This document shows positions 36,201 through 49,003 of a DNA stretch of 64,000 nucleotides, in pieces. The notes below the pieces were generated by a model, which searched no databases, was not told the origin of the DNA, and saw nothing but the letters and a program-made list of their open reading frames with translations. Numbering within the stretch: the first letter of the stretch is position 1; every line of letters starts with the position of its first letter. Source of the DNA: Mesocentrotus franciscanus (taxonomy: Eukaryota > Echinodermata > Echinoidea > Camarodonta > Strongylocentrotidae); contig CP137683.1 in the NCBI GenBank assembly GCA_037976565.1, positions 5,480,865-5,544,864 of the forward strand, in the 5' to 3' direction. Both the position numbers and the translations under genes were made by a program.

Positions 36201-36850
36201 TAATCATTGAACATCTAAACAAAATATACAGGGATCTATGTAAAGTTATGAATATTTTTCTTAGAAAAAATATACAAGATAAATGCAACTTTGATAAATA
36301 AGAATAATTAATGAATACTGATTTAAACAAAAACATACAAAATATGTTAAGTAATAAAATATGTTGGTTCGCATCAAAATATCAGAAAAAAATAAGAAAC
36401 GCAAACACTCTTACGCAATTCTAAATCAAATCTGTTCACTTAATTTAACAATAACCTGTAACAACTAAAAAAATAAAATAAAAAGCTTACATCAGGAGCA
36501 GCAGGAGTAATCTCAAATCATCCTCTAAATATAATTTGATTAATTATTAGTATAGATTTTTAAATTTTTTTATGGAAAGAATTAAAATGTCAAGACATTT
36601 GAAAATGCAGGAAAAAGATGAGTATGAGAAAAGTATAGAATAATTTGTTGAAAACATGTTATAAAAGTTTTAAACTACTTACATGTCATGGAGATTGAGT
36701 GTGAGGTTCTTGTAGCTGTTCACATATGGAAGAATAACTGATGTCGGATGAAGCAGTAGAAGTTGCGATGCAGAATCCATCCTTGATTAGTGAAATTGTT
36801 CTCTAAGTTGATCAATATATATTGGTATCCCAAAACTGAATGAAGTCTCC
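33249..36850 (-). promoter_or_regulatory. 5' UTR intron and probable promoter of P450 gene 1
   Basis: A good acceptor (TTTTTGCTACAG) ends at 33301, 52 bp upstream of the ATG. A consensus donor ACAT|GTAAGT lies at 36683/36682. A TATA-like ATATATATT sits at about 36815-36824, some 30 bp upstream of a likely start near 36790. This implies an untranslated first exon of about 36683-36790 and a 3.4-kb leader intron. All of this is inferred from signals. An E-box CACGTG lies at about 36938. No consensus AhR site (GCGTG) was noticed nearby. Confidence 0.4.
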
Positions 36851-36899
36851 ACCACTTTTACAAACTCTTTTATATCTTTTTTTACTCCAAAAACTTTTT

Positions 36900-39490
36900 T
36901 TCTTTTTCCTTTTGCTGTCATGCTAACTATTTAGCACACGTGCCACCAGAGATGTCCTCCAAACTCATACGAGCAACACCTCAGTGGGAGGAGCTTAAAA
37001 TTAGATGATAACAAAAAGTTGTCCTCATTTGCAACTGTTACCTCAGCGTCTCTCTCACTCCCTCTCTTCATCTCTCTTCCTCTCTGTCCAACTCCCTCCC
37101 TCTCTATCTCTCTTAATCCTTACTTCCAGTTTATAATCTAGTTTGTTATCTAAGGGAGGAAGTTGGTGGGGAAGTAGGCTGAGCATAGGCTATGCTGTGT
37201 TGGATTCTTTGGGGATCCCCTTGGAGGATCGTTAACCTAGAACGTTGCTCAACGGCTGACTGGTGTTACAGGTGTTGGGAGTGACTCCTGTCACTGCTGG
37301 CAAGGGACAGGCGGAGGAGAGCAATAGGGTCCATGGTGTGCAAGAATGAAAGAAAAAAGTGAAAATATTACGATTATCGTGATGGAAATTTTTTAATAGG
37401 GATAATGTAGCAACCAAACAATAACAGATGTACATTTATACATAGTTGATGAATTATAGATACATGTATTAGGAATTAAAAAAACAGATAGGTGTGAATG
37501 GTGATAGAAACATTGGGTTGACACTCTTGAATTTTTTGTAGAGTAGAATATTACATGATCGAAGATACATTTATGATTTTGATTGATAATTTTGATACAT
37601 ACCCTTCAATAAAGAAGACCATGTTGTACATTGTTCAGTGCACTTGCTTGGGTTCATTTGCCAAGTTCTAGAACATGACTATAACATTTCTTGGGAAATA
37701 TAAATATTTCTATGGTTGTTGTATTGTCAAAAGTGACATAATATTTATCAAAGTGGGCCCTTGTGTGAGGTTAGACTTATAGCAACACACAACAGGATGG
37801 CAATTAAACCAATGCTGGTATGAGTCACTGATTTGGATCATTTTTAAAAGAAATAAAATTGGTTATCAGGTTTATGGGTATAAACCAAGTCCATAAAGCT
37901 GTTGGAAAATGTTAGAAATCCATTGTGAAGATGTGACAAGATTTGCATGTAAATAGACAAATGAGAAAATTATTTATTTCAAAATGAGACAGCTGATACA
38001 CCTGTTCATTGGTATTCAAGCAGCAGTTAGTTTAAATGAAAGTCTAAGAGTCAAATTGTAAAGCTGTATTTAATTGTTTATTATGAAATAAAACTTAACC
38101 ACGAATGAAGGGGAATATGAGGCAGTTATTTGTTTAATGGGTCAATTGATTTTCCTACATCTGTGCATCAACATTCCCAGCAATTTAAGTGAATATTTTC
38201 AGAGTGAAAATGATTAATTTTCATAATGGAATTTTATATTACAGGTATTTTCCATTAAAAAAAAAAAGTATAAATTTTAGGGCAGAAAAGTTTTTTTAAA
38301 AAGATTTTAAAAAAGGGAATCAAAGGCAAGTTTTGCATACAATACATAACATAGATCACAGTCATTAGGCCCTGTACTGTAGCTACTCCTGACAAGGGTT
38401 TTAGTCGTGAACTGAACTAGGCTTCACTTGAGACAATAATTATCACAATAAATGTCAAATACAGGGGGTCTCTGCTTGCAGACTACCCACAAGTTAGCCT
38501 AGAGGGTAGACCCACCTGTGGGTATGATAAACTTGGGGTCTGGGATTCTGTCTGGCCCAGCATAGGGTATTACAGTGGCCTGTCAACGTGGCAGGCCAGC
38601 CGGCCGGCACTTTGTAGGCTCTCTCTCCACCAGAACGTTTGACCATCAGGACAATTAGTGACGTCACATGATGTGACCGGTAGTTAAATGAGTTTAAACA
38701 TCATAAGCCCCATTTACACTGCAGAAATCCCAAGTTGAAAATGTTATACCCTAGTGGAAAAACCTTTATAAAACGTCAAAGTTTTGTTACCATTAAAGCA
38801 TTCAGGCTTTTTTTGGTGAGTATTGCGCACACGTGACTTATCTCTGCACCTGCGATATAGCGTGGAAATGAGGAGGGTCACATGAATCATGGATAGTTCA
38901 CCTGTGTTTTGAGAGCGAGCATCTACACTTGAAAAAGAGGCAGACTTTCAGCCATGGTTAAAAAAAAAACCTCACTCCATATGTGGGATATTTCTTTGTG
39001 TTTATGTATTATGGGTAGTTGCGTAGGAACTTCCGACGAAAGTCTAGAATGTGTGAAAAAACTAAGGGTTTGTGTTGTAGTGTAAAATGTACAAGCATCT
39101 TTACATCTTCTGGATATCAGACTCTGCAATTCATGCATAGTTCAAGCAAGCATCTGGATGTAGTCTGAGGAGCAGACTCTGAAGTAACAGTTTTAAGATG
39201 TGTAAAATAAATAATTTAGAATTATTAATAGTTCCACATCTGCTGATAGCTCTAAACAACATTTTAAAAACATTTATGTTCATGAATATTGAGGGGAAGG
39301 TTCGTTAAAAAAGTGTTGACAGTTAACTATCAAAAGGAAGAAGAAAAAAACACTTTATATGTAAATACATTTTGAACTACATTATACATGTATACATACA
39401 GTATATGTTTTTTTCTTCAAAAATGTAATTTCTGATATCTGAAAATATATCTTCCTTACCCCTCCCTACTCTGTTGGGAAAGTCAACCTG
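36900..39490. other. intergenic, no gene recognised
   Basis: There are CT-rich tracts at 37045-37110 and a fragment of element family E at 38700-38900 (CCCATTTACACTGCAG, TATTGCGCACACGTG). The remainder shows only short random frames. Confidence 0.5.
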
Positions 39491-39504
39491 AATTTATGAA
39501 TGAA

Positions 39505-39650
39505 TAAGCCTCTCTTCCTCTCTCCCACATTCCCGCTGTCTCTTCCCCACTTCCTTTCTTCCTCTCCCCTCCCCCCCTCTCCCCCCCTCTCCCCTCTCCC
39601 CTCTCCCCTCTCCCCTCCCCCCTCTCCCCCTCTCTTTAACTTCCTCTCTC
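39505..39650. repeat. CT-rich (CTCCCC)n tract
   Basis: Repeated TCTCCCC units. Overlapping frames on both strands (Pro/Ser-rich and Arg/Gly/Glu-rich) are repeat artefacts. Confidence 0.9.
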
Positions 39651-40438
39651 CTGCACTCCATCCACTGTCTGTCTGTCCATTTCTCTTCCAGTTTTGTTTG
39701 TGGTATAATCCCCGGATGTCCTTTCATAGTGACAAGGCCATTTTAGTACAGGATCTAATAGAGGTCATGTTAAAATAATTGATAGGGCGCTTTAAAGGGC
39801 TATTGAAATTTTCCGCGCTCTTTACAGGCTATATGGGTTGTTCGCTTAAATCCATAAGATACAAGCTATTTCTCAATATTGCAACTTTAATTTAAGAAAT
39901 AAGCACCAAGTAATGATTTTCATCTAACAATCATAAATATCTTCATATATATCTAAAATGGTAGGTTTCCAATTATGAATATGACAGTCATTAATTCATT
40001 AAATACAATTAAATATTACAATCGTGACTTGCTTCAATTAATTAAGAATATTTTGAATTTAGCAGACCAAAATACTCTGATTAGAAGGAGAAATATGAAG
40101 GCCTACAGAAATATAAACTCCATGGATTTTAAATGTGTGTGTGTGCGTGTGTGTGTGGTGGTGGGGGAGGGGGGGGGTGAGATGGAAAGAGTTCCAATAG
40201 AGGGGTGGGGCTATTCCTTTAAACGTTAGATACAGGTGTATTATAGTTCTTTTATTAGAGGGTGATACCAACCCCTTTGAATTGAATAACATAATCGGTT
40301 GCCTAATAAATACATGATGACATTGAGCCATCATAGGAGGGTTGATAGACTGTGCTCTTGACTAATATAGTTGGGGGCAAGGACTCTTTAATAACTTTTC
40401 AGTCATAAACACCTGTTTTTTCTTTTTCATAGAGGTGT

Positions 40439-40735
40439 AGAGGTGTCGTGGTCGAGTGGTTATGTCGCCGGACTGTCGATCATAAGGTCCGCGGTTCGAG
40501 TCCCGCTGCGGCACTAATGTCCTTTGGCAAGACATTGATCTACATTTGCCACACTCAACCCAGGTGATGTACTGTAAATGGGTACCTGGCAGGAATTAAT
40601 TCCTTGAAATGCTAGAGCGCCATAATGGCAGCCATGCTAAAGCCGGGGTAATAATTGCGGAGCTCCAAGAGTGTCAAATCTGACAGACATTAGCGCTATA
40701 CAAGAACCCACTATTATTATTATTATTATTATTAT
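40439..40735 (+). repeat. tRNA-derived SINE (family 1), near full length
   Basis: The head GTGTCGTGGTCGAGTGGTTA holds box A at 40449-40461, and GGTTCGAGTCCC at 40493-40504 is box B. The first about 75 nt look like a tRNA with a GCGG acceptor-like match. A tRNA-unrelated body follows (GACATTGATCTACATTTGCC, GGGTACCTGGCAGG, TAGCGC), then an (ATT)n tail at 40711-40735. It is the best preserved of the SINEs here. Box A and B would make it a Pol III transcript; LINE-driven retroposition is inferred from family knowledge. Confidence 0.88.
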
Positions 40736-40962
40736 AGTCTGTAGAGTTTGGAATGAGTCTTGAGCAAGAACTACTTACTCCATCTGCTCTAAATATCATG
40801 CTTATCATCTTAGCATCAGTCAGTGAAATATAAATTTTATTTTGATAAGGGGTGTTAACACTAGAATAGATGCCTTACTGGTATGACAATAGAAGACATG
40901 ACATTACCCCCAACCTATCTATGAGATATTCAAATGCTTAAGGATCTTTGTAATATTAAGAA

Positions 40963-41250
40963 TAAGAATAATAATGGATTCTTGTCTAGCGCTATTGTCT
41001 GGCACATTGCCACTTCTTACACTTTATTGTTATTACCTTTACTTTAGCAAGGCTGCCATTGCAGCGCTTACAGAGCATTGTAACGAATTAATACCTGCCG
41101 GGTACCCATTTACCTCACTTGGATGGAGTTTGTCAAATGCAGATTAATGTCTTGCCTTAGGATATTAGTGCTGTGATAGGTATTTGAACCCTGTTCCATG
41201 TGGTTCGTAGCCCTGAAATGTATCTATTGGATCACAACACCTATACATTT
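40963..41250 (-). repeat. tRNA-derived SINE (family 1), minus orientation, degraded
   Basis: Reverse complement of the same family as 40439-40735: it shares CGGGTACCCATTTACCTCAC, GCAGATTAATGTCTTGCC and CTAGCGCT, and has an AATAATA tail at its left end. With the plus copy it forms an inverted SINE pair about 230 bp apart. Confidence 0.78.
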
Positions 41251-41511
41251 CCTAATGAAAGCCCACTCTCTAAACAGTTTAATCCTTATCTAGAGTGTAA
41301 TTTTTGTATTCAAATTGGCATTGTTTCTTTACTGATGTAATATTTGAAGCTGACAATTTGAATTTCCCTTTTTAGTACGGTATGCGGGCAAAGAATCCCA
41401 TAGCAATAGATAAAGCAATATCCTGTTCATACTAAGTGCGAAACTTGTGCACATCGTGTACCTTTAATATGCTGTCTCGTTTTGACATCTTAGAAAGTGT
41501 AAACACATATT

Positions 41512-41592
41512 CTCTCCTCTCTCTCTCTCTCTCGTTCTCTCTTTCTTTCTCTCTCTCTCTCTCGCTTTATCTCTCTCTCTCTTTCCCTCTCT
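41512..41592. repeat. CT microsatellite
   Basis: A TCTCTC run with interruptions. No coding role. Confidence 0.9.
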
Positions 41593-41639
41593 TCCCATTC
41601 ATGGTTGATTCAGGATGTTGACATTTTTCGTAGGGACAG

Positions 41640-44360
41640 TGACCGTGATGGCAATTAATGACGTCACGTGAGATTTTCCACACGTGCTGTGCCTCTTAGG
41701 ACATGCACTGTAATGTGATGACAACTTTTGAAGTGTCCAATGTCAAGAAAAGTGGTCAGTCCACTCTATGCTATCAATTTTTTTATCCGATTGGGCATAT
41801 ATATAAATGAGTTGTAGGGCTTACATTATTTCACTGTAAAAGTACTTTTCATCTGTGGTATGTATGGTGTACTTATTTTCAGTGATCTTGTCATCTTTCT
41901 ATCTTTTAGAAGTATATTAAGACCATATTTATCTTGGTAAGATAAGATAAGATGCATGGTAAGTACATTTTCCGAAGTTATACAATGTACTTGTTGCTTT
42001 AATGTCAATCGTGTTAATGCTCTTCTATAGACCAGTTTGTAGATAGCTTTGGTACAAATGACCCCCAAATATCCACAGATCTTTTACACATGGAGACGTC
42101 CCACTTTGTGCATTTTAGAATAAAGTGATGAACGCATACTTCATGAATACATATTGTTTGCCCCCATGAGGAGAATACTTCCACCTGTGTATCAGAGAAT
42201 ATGCAGTCAGTGACTATGAATAAATGAAAAATTATTACATAACTTTCATGAGCACGAATCCAGAATTGGTCTCAATGGGTTTACAATTTTGGTACAAATG
42301 ACCTTTTTCTGCCCATGTGCAGATTGTATCTTTCATCTGGCTTATTCTTTGCGGAGAAGGGGTGAATTTTCCACTTGTGTAAATCAGTCTGGCTGTTGCA
42401 CTCTGCCCAGTGATAGAGGTAAAAAAGGGGCACTGCAAGATCTCTTTCCAGAAGTAATATCTTAAGCTGATATTTTTAATGTCGTTTACTGGGATAGGAC
42501 TCCAACTCTCCCAAGGATTCAGTGCAAGTTCTATTTTGGTGATACCCCACTTTTAAATGAAAAAGATTATTTTCTGGAGCTTGCTTTCTGGCAGGAATGG
42601 AGAGTATTGAGATCTTCTTTCTCCTTTCTTTTCTTATTTTACTGGGTCAAGTTCGGCAGGGAAGGGTTAGGTTATATCATGGAGGTCCATGGTTATATCA
42701 CTGGCACTTTGTTTTGTAACCACAGCTTTCCCAAGCTTCCCTATTCCTGTCTGTTTACGTCTGCATTCTCTAGTATGGTGAGAAAAGTACAGGGGACGAC
42801 AGTTTCCCTTCAGAAACGAAAATAGGTTTCTGAATGAAATATTTGACTCTGAATCTATAACAAGAGCCCATTCCCCAGACGAGAGCAAAGATGCGGACAA
42901 CTTCTTAGCAATTTTTTTTCTCCCCTTGTCATTATTGTGGTTGCCTTGGAATGAATGATGGAATTGCCTTTGGGATAGATATCATTGGAGTAAATCAGAA
43001 CTATCTGAGAATGAATTATGCGATGCTTATTATCAGCTAAATTGAAAAATTGTGATCTAGCTTGTATTTTTTTATTATTGCGGTCAGTCACCCTTGAGTA
43101 AACTTGTATCAAAATATTGATACTAGAGGCAGGGCAAGATTGATCCTCCCAAAAATCTTGACCGATAACACGGGGCAGACATATTCCAAGGGTGGGGGAT
43201 GGGCTTAATGGTGTTTGGATAGATGTCTCTGGCAGTATGTATATACATGTACCTTGGCTTTGTTAAACAGAAATATGGCGCCATATAAATGATATGAATG
43301 GTCATCACCATATTATACAAAAAATATGTGACACCTTTGTCCTGTCACTTTCTGTTTTTTCATGTTACAGTTCATTGCACTACTCATAATATGTTTTCCT
43401 AAACATACAATTCAAATTGAATTGATTGAAATTGTGGCCTGAATTTGCGGAGAATGGGAATGGTTTTAAAACGCTGTATTAAAACTCTGTATTAACAGGG
43501 TTATTATTAAAGCAATGTTGCTTTGTGGTAAATGACATGTTATTTTATATAAATGACTTTTTAAGCCTTTTTTATTTTAATTATGCTGTCACTGTCATAC
43601 ATTGACACCCATTCATTGTAATTGTTTTACAACTTGTGACCCTACTTTTTTAGAGGCTCTTTTTATTTGTAGATTGTATATTTTGTTTTTGCAGCTCTTT
43701 CCTGAATAATAAAGGTCGTAAACAGTGGGGTATCATGAATTTTCCATGTACTGTTTCTAGGAGTAATACATAAATGATGGTACATCAGAGCTGCCAACCA
43801 TTACGTTTTTCCCGGAATTATTCCGTTTTTTCTACTCCAAATTACGGTAGTACGTTTGTTCTTCATAAAATACGTTTTTAAAATTTTTAAATTTTAAATT
43901 TTTTTTTTTTTTTATTAAATTTTTTTTGTTTCCATACCGCACGTCAATCAACTGCCCTAAAATGTTGATTTGATCACAAATTCAATATAAAACCAAGGTT
44001 AAAACATACTTGGAAACATACTTAAAGAGAAAAATATTCTCAAAAAGAATAAAACGCTGATAATACCAAGATAACAACAACAAAAAATACCTATAGGTCC
44101 TAATATGGAAAAAACAGCATGAAGAATGGACATTTCTGCATTGGAAGTGTGTCGCGCGTAGTTTCGTTTTAATGAATTCCTTTTTTTTGTTGCCATCATG
44201 GTTCTTTTTTTTGGTTGCACAAGGTTGGCAGCTCTGGTACATGTTGTTAGCTTCCCTCTTGTTATAGACATCACAGCGTACATTAATAAAAGGAACCTGG
44301 ATATGGTCACCATGAATCACCGAGGGCTATTTTCCTACTTGCCCTGTGACAAATGCATTT
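41640..44360. other. intergenic, no gene recognised
   Basis: Frames of 60-112 codons are scattered on both strands and lack motifs. 43880-43925 is very T-rich. Confidence 0.5.
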
Positions 44361-44366
44361 GCAAAG

Positions 44367-45046
44367 TTAAAGCCCATCTAAAGTGTTGGGAGCCCCAAAT
44401 TCGCCAAAAATTTTGATGGCAAAATTTCACTTCAATTGTATCATAATATGAAAGAGGATTTCATTTAAGACACACTTCTGCAAAGATTCCCCCCCCCCCA
44501 ATGTTTTTGACCTCGTTCTCACTCACTTTGTTGGAGCGCTCTAACGTGCAATGTGAACAGAAGCGTACTTTGAACGGAAGTGAGCTAGTGACGTTCCGCG
44601 CGAAACATGTAGTATGGTACATACGGTTTGTATTCCGCGTGCGAAAAAATTTACCCGCTGACCTGAGCTGCCATAGCAACAAGTCCACTTTGACTCGTGG
44701 AGCGGTTTGAGCCATAAAAAACTGCTCGGAGTGTGAACGCTCGCAAACCGTTCCTCAAGACCTGTTCCTCTGGAGCGGTCTAACTAAGACCACTTTCAAA
44801 GTGAGTGAGAACGGGGTCTTTGAAGACAAATATTGATTAAAAAATACATAATTTGGGTATTCTGTTGTACGCAGAAAACAAATTTTGTTTTAATTCTTTC
44901 ATCAATATTTGACTTCAAACACATTTGTTTTGAAAATCCTTGCAGAAATGTGTCTGAAATGACATCCTCTTTCACATTATGATACTATTTAAGTGAAATT
45001 TTTCCATCAAATTTTTGGGGCTCCCAACACTTTAGAGGGGCTTTAA
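44367..45046. mobile_element. TTAA-flanked element family B with long terminal inverted repeats
   Basis: The left end TTAAAGCCCATCTAAAGTGT and the right end ACACTTTAGAGGGGCTTTAA are inverted repeats. Homology continues inward for about 110 bp (GGGAGCCCCAAA, TTTGATGG, AAAATTTCACTT, TATCATAATATGAAAGAGGA, GCAGAAATGTGTCTGAAATGA type blocks). It is interrupted by a second element at 44509-44818. Confidence 0.8.
44509..44818. mobile_element. 310-bp MITE nested in the family B element
   Basis: The edges GACCTCGTTCTCACTCACTT and AAGTGAGTGAGAACGGGGTC are inverted repeats of about 22 bp with one mismatch. The body is CpG-rich (GGAGCGGT, CCGCGCG, GTTCCGCGC) and contains further inverted blocks. Flanks share TTT, which could be a short target duplication. 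Confidence 0.78.
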
Positions 45047-46024
45047 ATTGTCATATCTTTGCTGGACTGACCATTTTGCTTGCGTGAGGTTTGATTAATT
45101 AATTGCCTTTGCCCTCTGAAGTCTGATTAGTTCCTCTGATCACATGACCATTCAGCCATACACTGGACCCTGGAGCAGGGGCTGTCTGTTCGGATGGCCT
45201 GTGACTGTTTATAGCCCATGTCTGTTGGCCCATGTCTCCCCCCTAGCCCCCAATCACATATGACCTCTGACCCTGAACTTGTACTCCCACCCATCCGTCA
45301 TCAAGGGCAGTTATTTTTAGAGACAAGGTGGGGCATCAGGGGAATCCAGCACTAGACTAGCATGCAGGCACAAACGGTATCAGTCCTATTGCGTAACATG
45401 GTGTCTGAACTTATAGACTACGCACACTGCACAGTCTACTGGACACCATAGGCTTTGTACTTACACTGTTCTTGTTTGACACAGCCAGAGATTGATGGAG
45501 CTAGGTTCAGCTCAAGGCTTTATGGAATTGTATTCAAGTGTCAAATTAGAGTTTGCAGCATTCTAATGCAGACTAGCATTATAATGCTGCAACTGGTGCG
45601 TTCAAGCACAAATCCCAGCATTCCTTTCTCAAAAGTGGAAGTTGAAGTTGCAAGTGGTCAACTCAGCAGTATGAAAACCTCTGCCCCCCCCCATCATCTT
45701 GATATCGCGGACATATAATTTTTTCTTCTTCACATTTTGCACAATTTTCATATACCCAGTATTTAAAATGACTGTTTTGAACAAGTTGAGAAAGTTTAAT
45801 TTTTATGTAAGTTTTTATTTTTATAATTTTTTTGTTTAATTAATGACATGTGTAATTGTAATATCCCATCTACAGTGTATGTAGGTTAAGCATCTATAGG
45901 CAATTATTCCATTAGCACTTACTAAAAGTAAGTGATTTGGAATTGCGGGTAGTCTGTATTATGGGCCATGCCATGCAATGTGACCCTTAATCCTCATGAC
46001 ATTCAGGTTTATCCATTTATTTCA

Positions 46025-46382
46025 TCAATGAGATAAGAACAAAAGATTGTTATGAACTTCATAACACACATACATGCATATTTGTATCTACATGTATAAT
46101 GTAGACCCAATTTGGGCAAATTTGTGCAACGTGTCCTGTATGTCTGTGGGTTCATTTCTTTTATCCAAAAACAAATCTCTTGATATAACCACTGACAAAT
46201 GATTCTTTCCATTATCACTAACATTATTAAATAGTTGTATCAAGAGAATTTTTGTTCCCCATACGGTACAGGACACGTTGCACAAATTTGCCCAAATTGG
46301 GTCTACATTATACATGTAGATACAAATATGCATGTATGTGTGTTATGAAGTTCATAACAATCTTTTGTTCTTATCTCATTGA
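46025..46382. repeat. perfect 116-bp inverted repeat with 126-bp spacer
   Basis: 46025-46140 is, base for base as far as I can read, the reverse complement of 46267-46382. The outer edge is TCAATGAGATAAGAACAAAA and the inner edge is GACACGTTGCAC on the right arm. The spacer holds a smaller inverted pair, TCTCTTGATA / TATCAAGAGA. The open frames inside are by-products. Confidence 0.92.
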
Positions 46383-46656
46383 TACCTTGGAAAGTAAACA
46401 AATAATAACTGGATTAATATATTGAGACTAATTCTTAAAGACAATTGTTTCAAAGCTACAATATTCAACATTTTGAAGTGAATGAAATCGTTTGAAATCT
46501 GCCTGTATAAACAGGTTACAGAATACTTAATGTATTGAAAAGTTAAGCAATTATTGTTTAGTATGTGCAGATATTAGTGCTATGAAAAGCTTTAATAGTG
46601 TTCATGATCATATTTGCTTTTTTTTGGTAATTTTAGTCAATGTCTTAAACACTTTT

Positions 46657-46800
46657 GTTTGAGGATGCAACTTTGCTCAGTCTGTAATGCATCTGTCTGT
46701 CGAACCAAAGATCGTGGGTTTGAATCCAACCCAGGCAGATGACTGAAGCCTGTATTGTGTGTTAACGTGCCCCTCCCCCTCTTTTTTGTATAGACACAGG
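46657..46800 (+). repeat. tRNA-derived SINE or tRNA-like remnant
   Basis: TTGCTCAGTCTGTAATGCAT (box A region) and GTGGGTTTGAATCCAACCC (box B with perfect T-arm pairing) are about 35 nt apart, as in a tRNA 5' domain. No clean acceptor stem is seen, so it is a SINE head rather than a functional tRNA gene. Confidence 0.55.
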
Positions 46801-46983
46801 CTATGTTACAGTGGGAAACACTCTGTTTCTTGCATAGGAGGTTATTAATAACGGAGGCCCTGTGTAAATGCGAGTCACCACCTGCATTATTCATTTAAGA
46901 GTAGGGGAAAACCCCGCTTTAGTGTTCCACCTGTAAACCCCAATCAGTTATATTGGGAAGAGGGACACAAGGGTTAATACAGT

Positions 46984-47306
46984 AGGCCTGTCTTCATCAG
47001 CTCGAGTTTGCCAAATAACCTGCTATTTTCAGACTCGGGATATTATCCCGAAGCTCGAAATTGCATCTTCACCAGACCGATATGCTCATCACAAACTAGC
47101 TCGGACGGGCGCAAATTAGCCTGCTATTTCCCAAATAGCGGGATATTTTGGAAAACGACCAAGATTTCTTGGGATATTTTCTCAACCAAATATCCCACTA
47201 ATTGCAACTGCGGGCTGATGAAGTCGCAAATTAGCAAGATAATTTGCGATCGGGATAGTTAAAATAGCGGGTTATTTGGCAAACTCGAGCTGATGAAGAC
47301 AGGCCT
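46984..47306. mobile_element. fold-back element family F, copy 2 (323 bp)
   Basis: The ends AGGCCTGTCTTCATCAGCTC and GAGCTGATGAAGACAGGCCT are perfect inverted repeats. The arms continue for about 45 bp through CGAGTTTGCCAAATAACC / GGTTATTTGGCAAACTCG. The inside repeats the palindromic word AAATAGCGGGATATTT. Family member at 14945-15262. Confidence 0.88.
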
Positions 47307-47309
47307 CTT

Positions 47310-48330
47310 GATTCAGTTTGCTTTTTGCCTACCAGGCACAAGTAATGCCAAATACTTAATAATAATACTATGGGTACTGGGTAGCCTTTAACCTATGATC
47401 ACCTGTCTGCCCCAGTCTATTAAAACAGCTACCTCTTCTCAGCAAAGGCACTGACTGGCTGAGTGAGCTTTATTAAAGATGAAGATAAAGATAAAGATAA
47501 AAAAGATAAGATACTGGGCCTTGTGCATAGTGTCATCTCCGTGTATATCCGCTTGTGGCATTGTCTGCTTCTGTCAATTCACAGGAGAAAATTATTATCC
47601 TTTTTTAAATGAATGAATAAATATATGATATTTTCGACCAAGGATATATGAACTAGAACTTATGACATTTTATTGCTTTGATATTGGAAAGGCTTGATGA
47701 ATAATAGAATTGGCTAGATTGAAGGAGGGCAGTATAGAGAAGAAGAATTCTGTTTTATAGCCTCTAGGTTTTTTTTTAAAGTTCTGTTATAAACTTTTTG
47801 TATTTTCATAAATATGCCATAAACATTCAAGTTTTAGACATATTGAAAATGATAGACCCTCTAATTTGTTTGCTTATGCGTTTAGATGGCAATGATTGAG
47901 GAAGATGAAGACAAACATAAGATGATGAATGAAAATGTTGGGAATAGTTTTGAGCAGAATGCTTTTGTGGGTCTGAGAAGCAACTACTACTTCCGTTCGC
48001 AATGAAGTGATCTTGGATAATGTCTGTCTGACCTTGGAAACAGCACATGGTTCCTAACAGCTGGGACTGGACTATACTAGTACTGCATTAGGGCAAGGTC
48101 TTTTCATTCATGGTATCATATTACAACTTCATTTCCTTCCACTCTCACTATCTCTCTCTCTTTTTGTTTCTCTTTCTCTTTGTCCCTTTCTCTCTCTCTC
48201 TCTCTCTCTCTCCTGAAACTATGTAGCATACATGTAGTAGGTACTTAATATGATGAGGAAGATATGATTTTAGGTGATCTGCTGTAGTATGGTATTATTC
48301 AATATCAGCTGCATTCACTGCAAGCAAAAA
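47310..48330. other. intergenic, no gene recognised
   Basis: Short CT repeats at 48145-48211. A 73-codon minus frame at 47827-48048 is not recognisable. Confidence 0.5.
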
Positions 48331-49003
48331 TCATCGCTTTTTCTCACATTCTGGTGTTTTGTCAGAAGTTGCTATACCGGCAATTACGACAAAAAACTCC
48401 AATCGAAAAAGCCATCTCTGGAGTGTTTTTTTTAAAACGCTGGTAGAATTTCACAATTTTTTTGCAGAGTGAATGCTCGCTCTCTAAACATAAGTGAGTA
48501 AGTGGAACATGATTTATACGGCACATACATGTACATGTCCAATAGGGCGTTGAAATTGTCTTTGAGTTAATTATTTTGGGAAAAATATTTGTGATTATGT
48601 TTCTATATAACGGATACTTGTTAAGTGTGTGTTAATTGGCACATAATTGAAACACCAACTCCTTAGAACCTTTTCACATGAGAGAAATTTTGGTATGGAA
48701 ACAGGGAACAAACAAAAAAGCTTTCATCCTAGTAAGTATAGGGAAAGGGACAATGTAGACGATGGGAAAATAAACATTTTAAAAAGCATCTTGTCTAGTG
48801 CATGATTGTGTATGATTCCATCATACACTATCCGCTCATGCAGCCAGTCTACTTGCTTCATTATTGAGTAAAAGAGTTCTCTTGTGAAATGATGCCCAAA
48901 CCATGCCATGAATCATGCTACAATTTATAGTGATGTGTACATGATGTTATTCACACAAGAATTTGCAATTATTTAAGGCATAGCTGTTTAGTTACAGGAC
49001 ACA

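Noticed and set aside
36900..37000. AhR-responsive element upstream of P450 gene 1
   Set aside because: Only an E-box CACGTG is present; the GCGTG core expected for AhR/ARNT was not noticed near either inferred promoter.
40441..40513. Functional tRNA gene
   Set aside because: Boxes A and B are good, but the sequence continues into a shared SINE body and tail and the acceptor stem does not pair cleanly.
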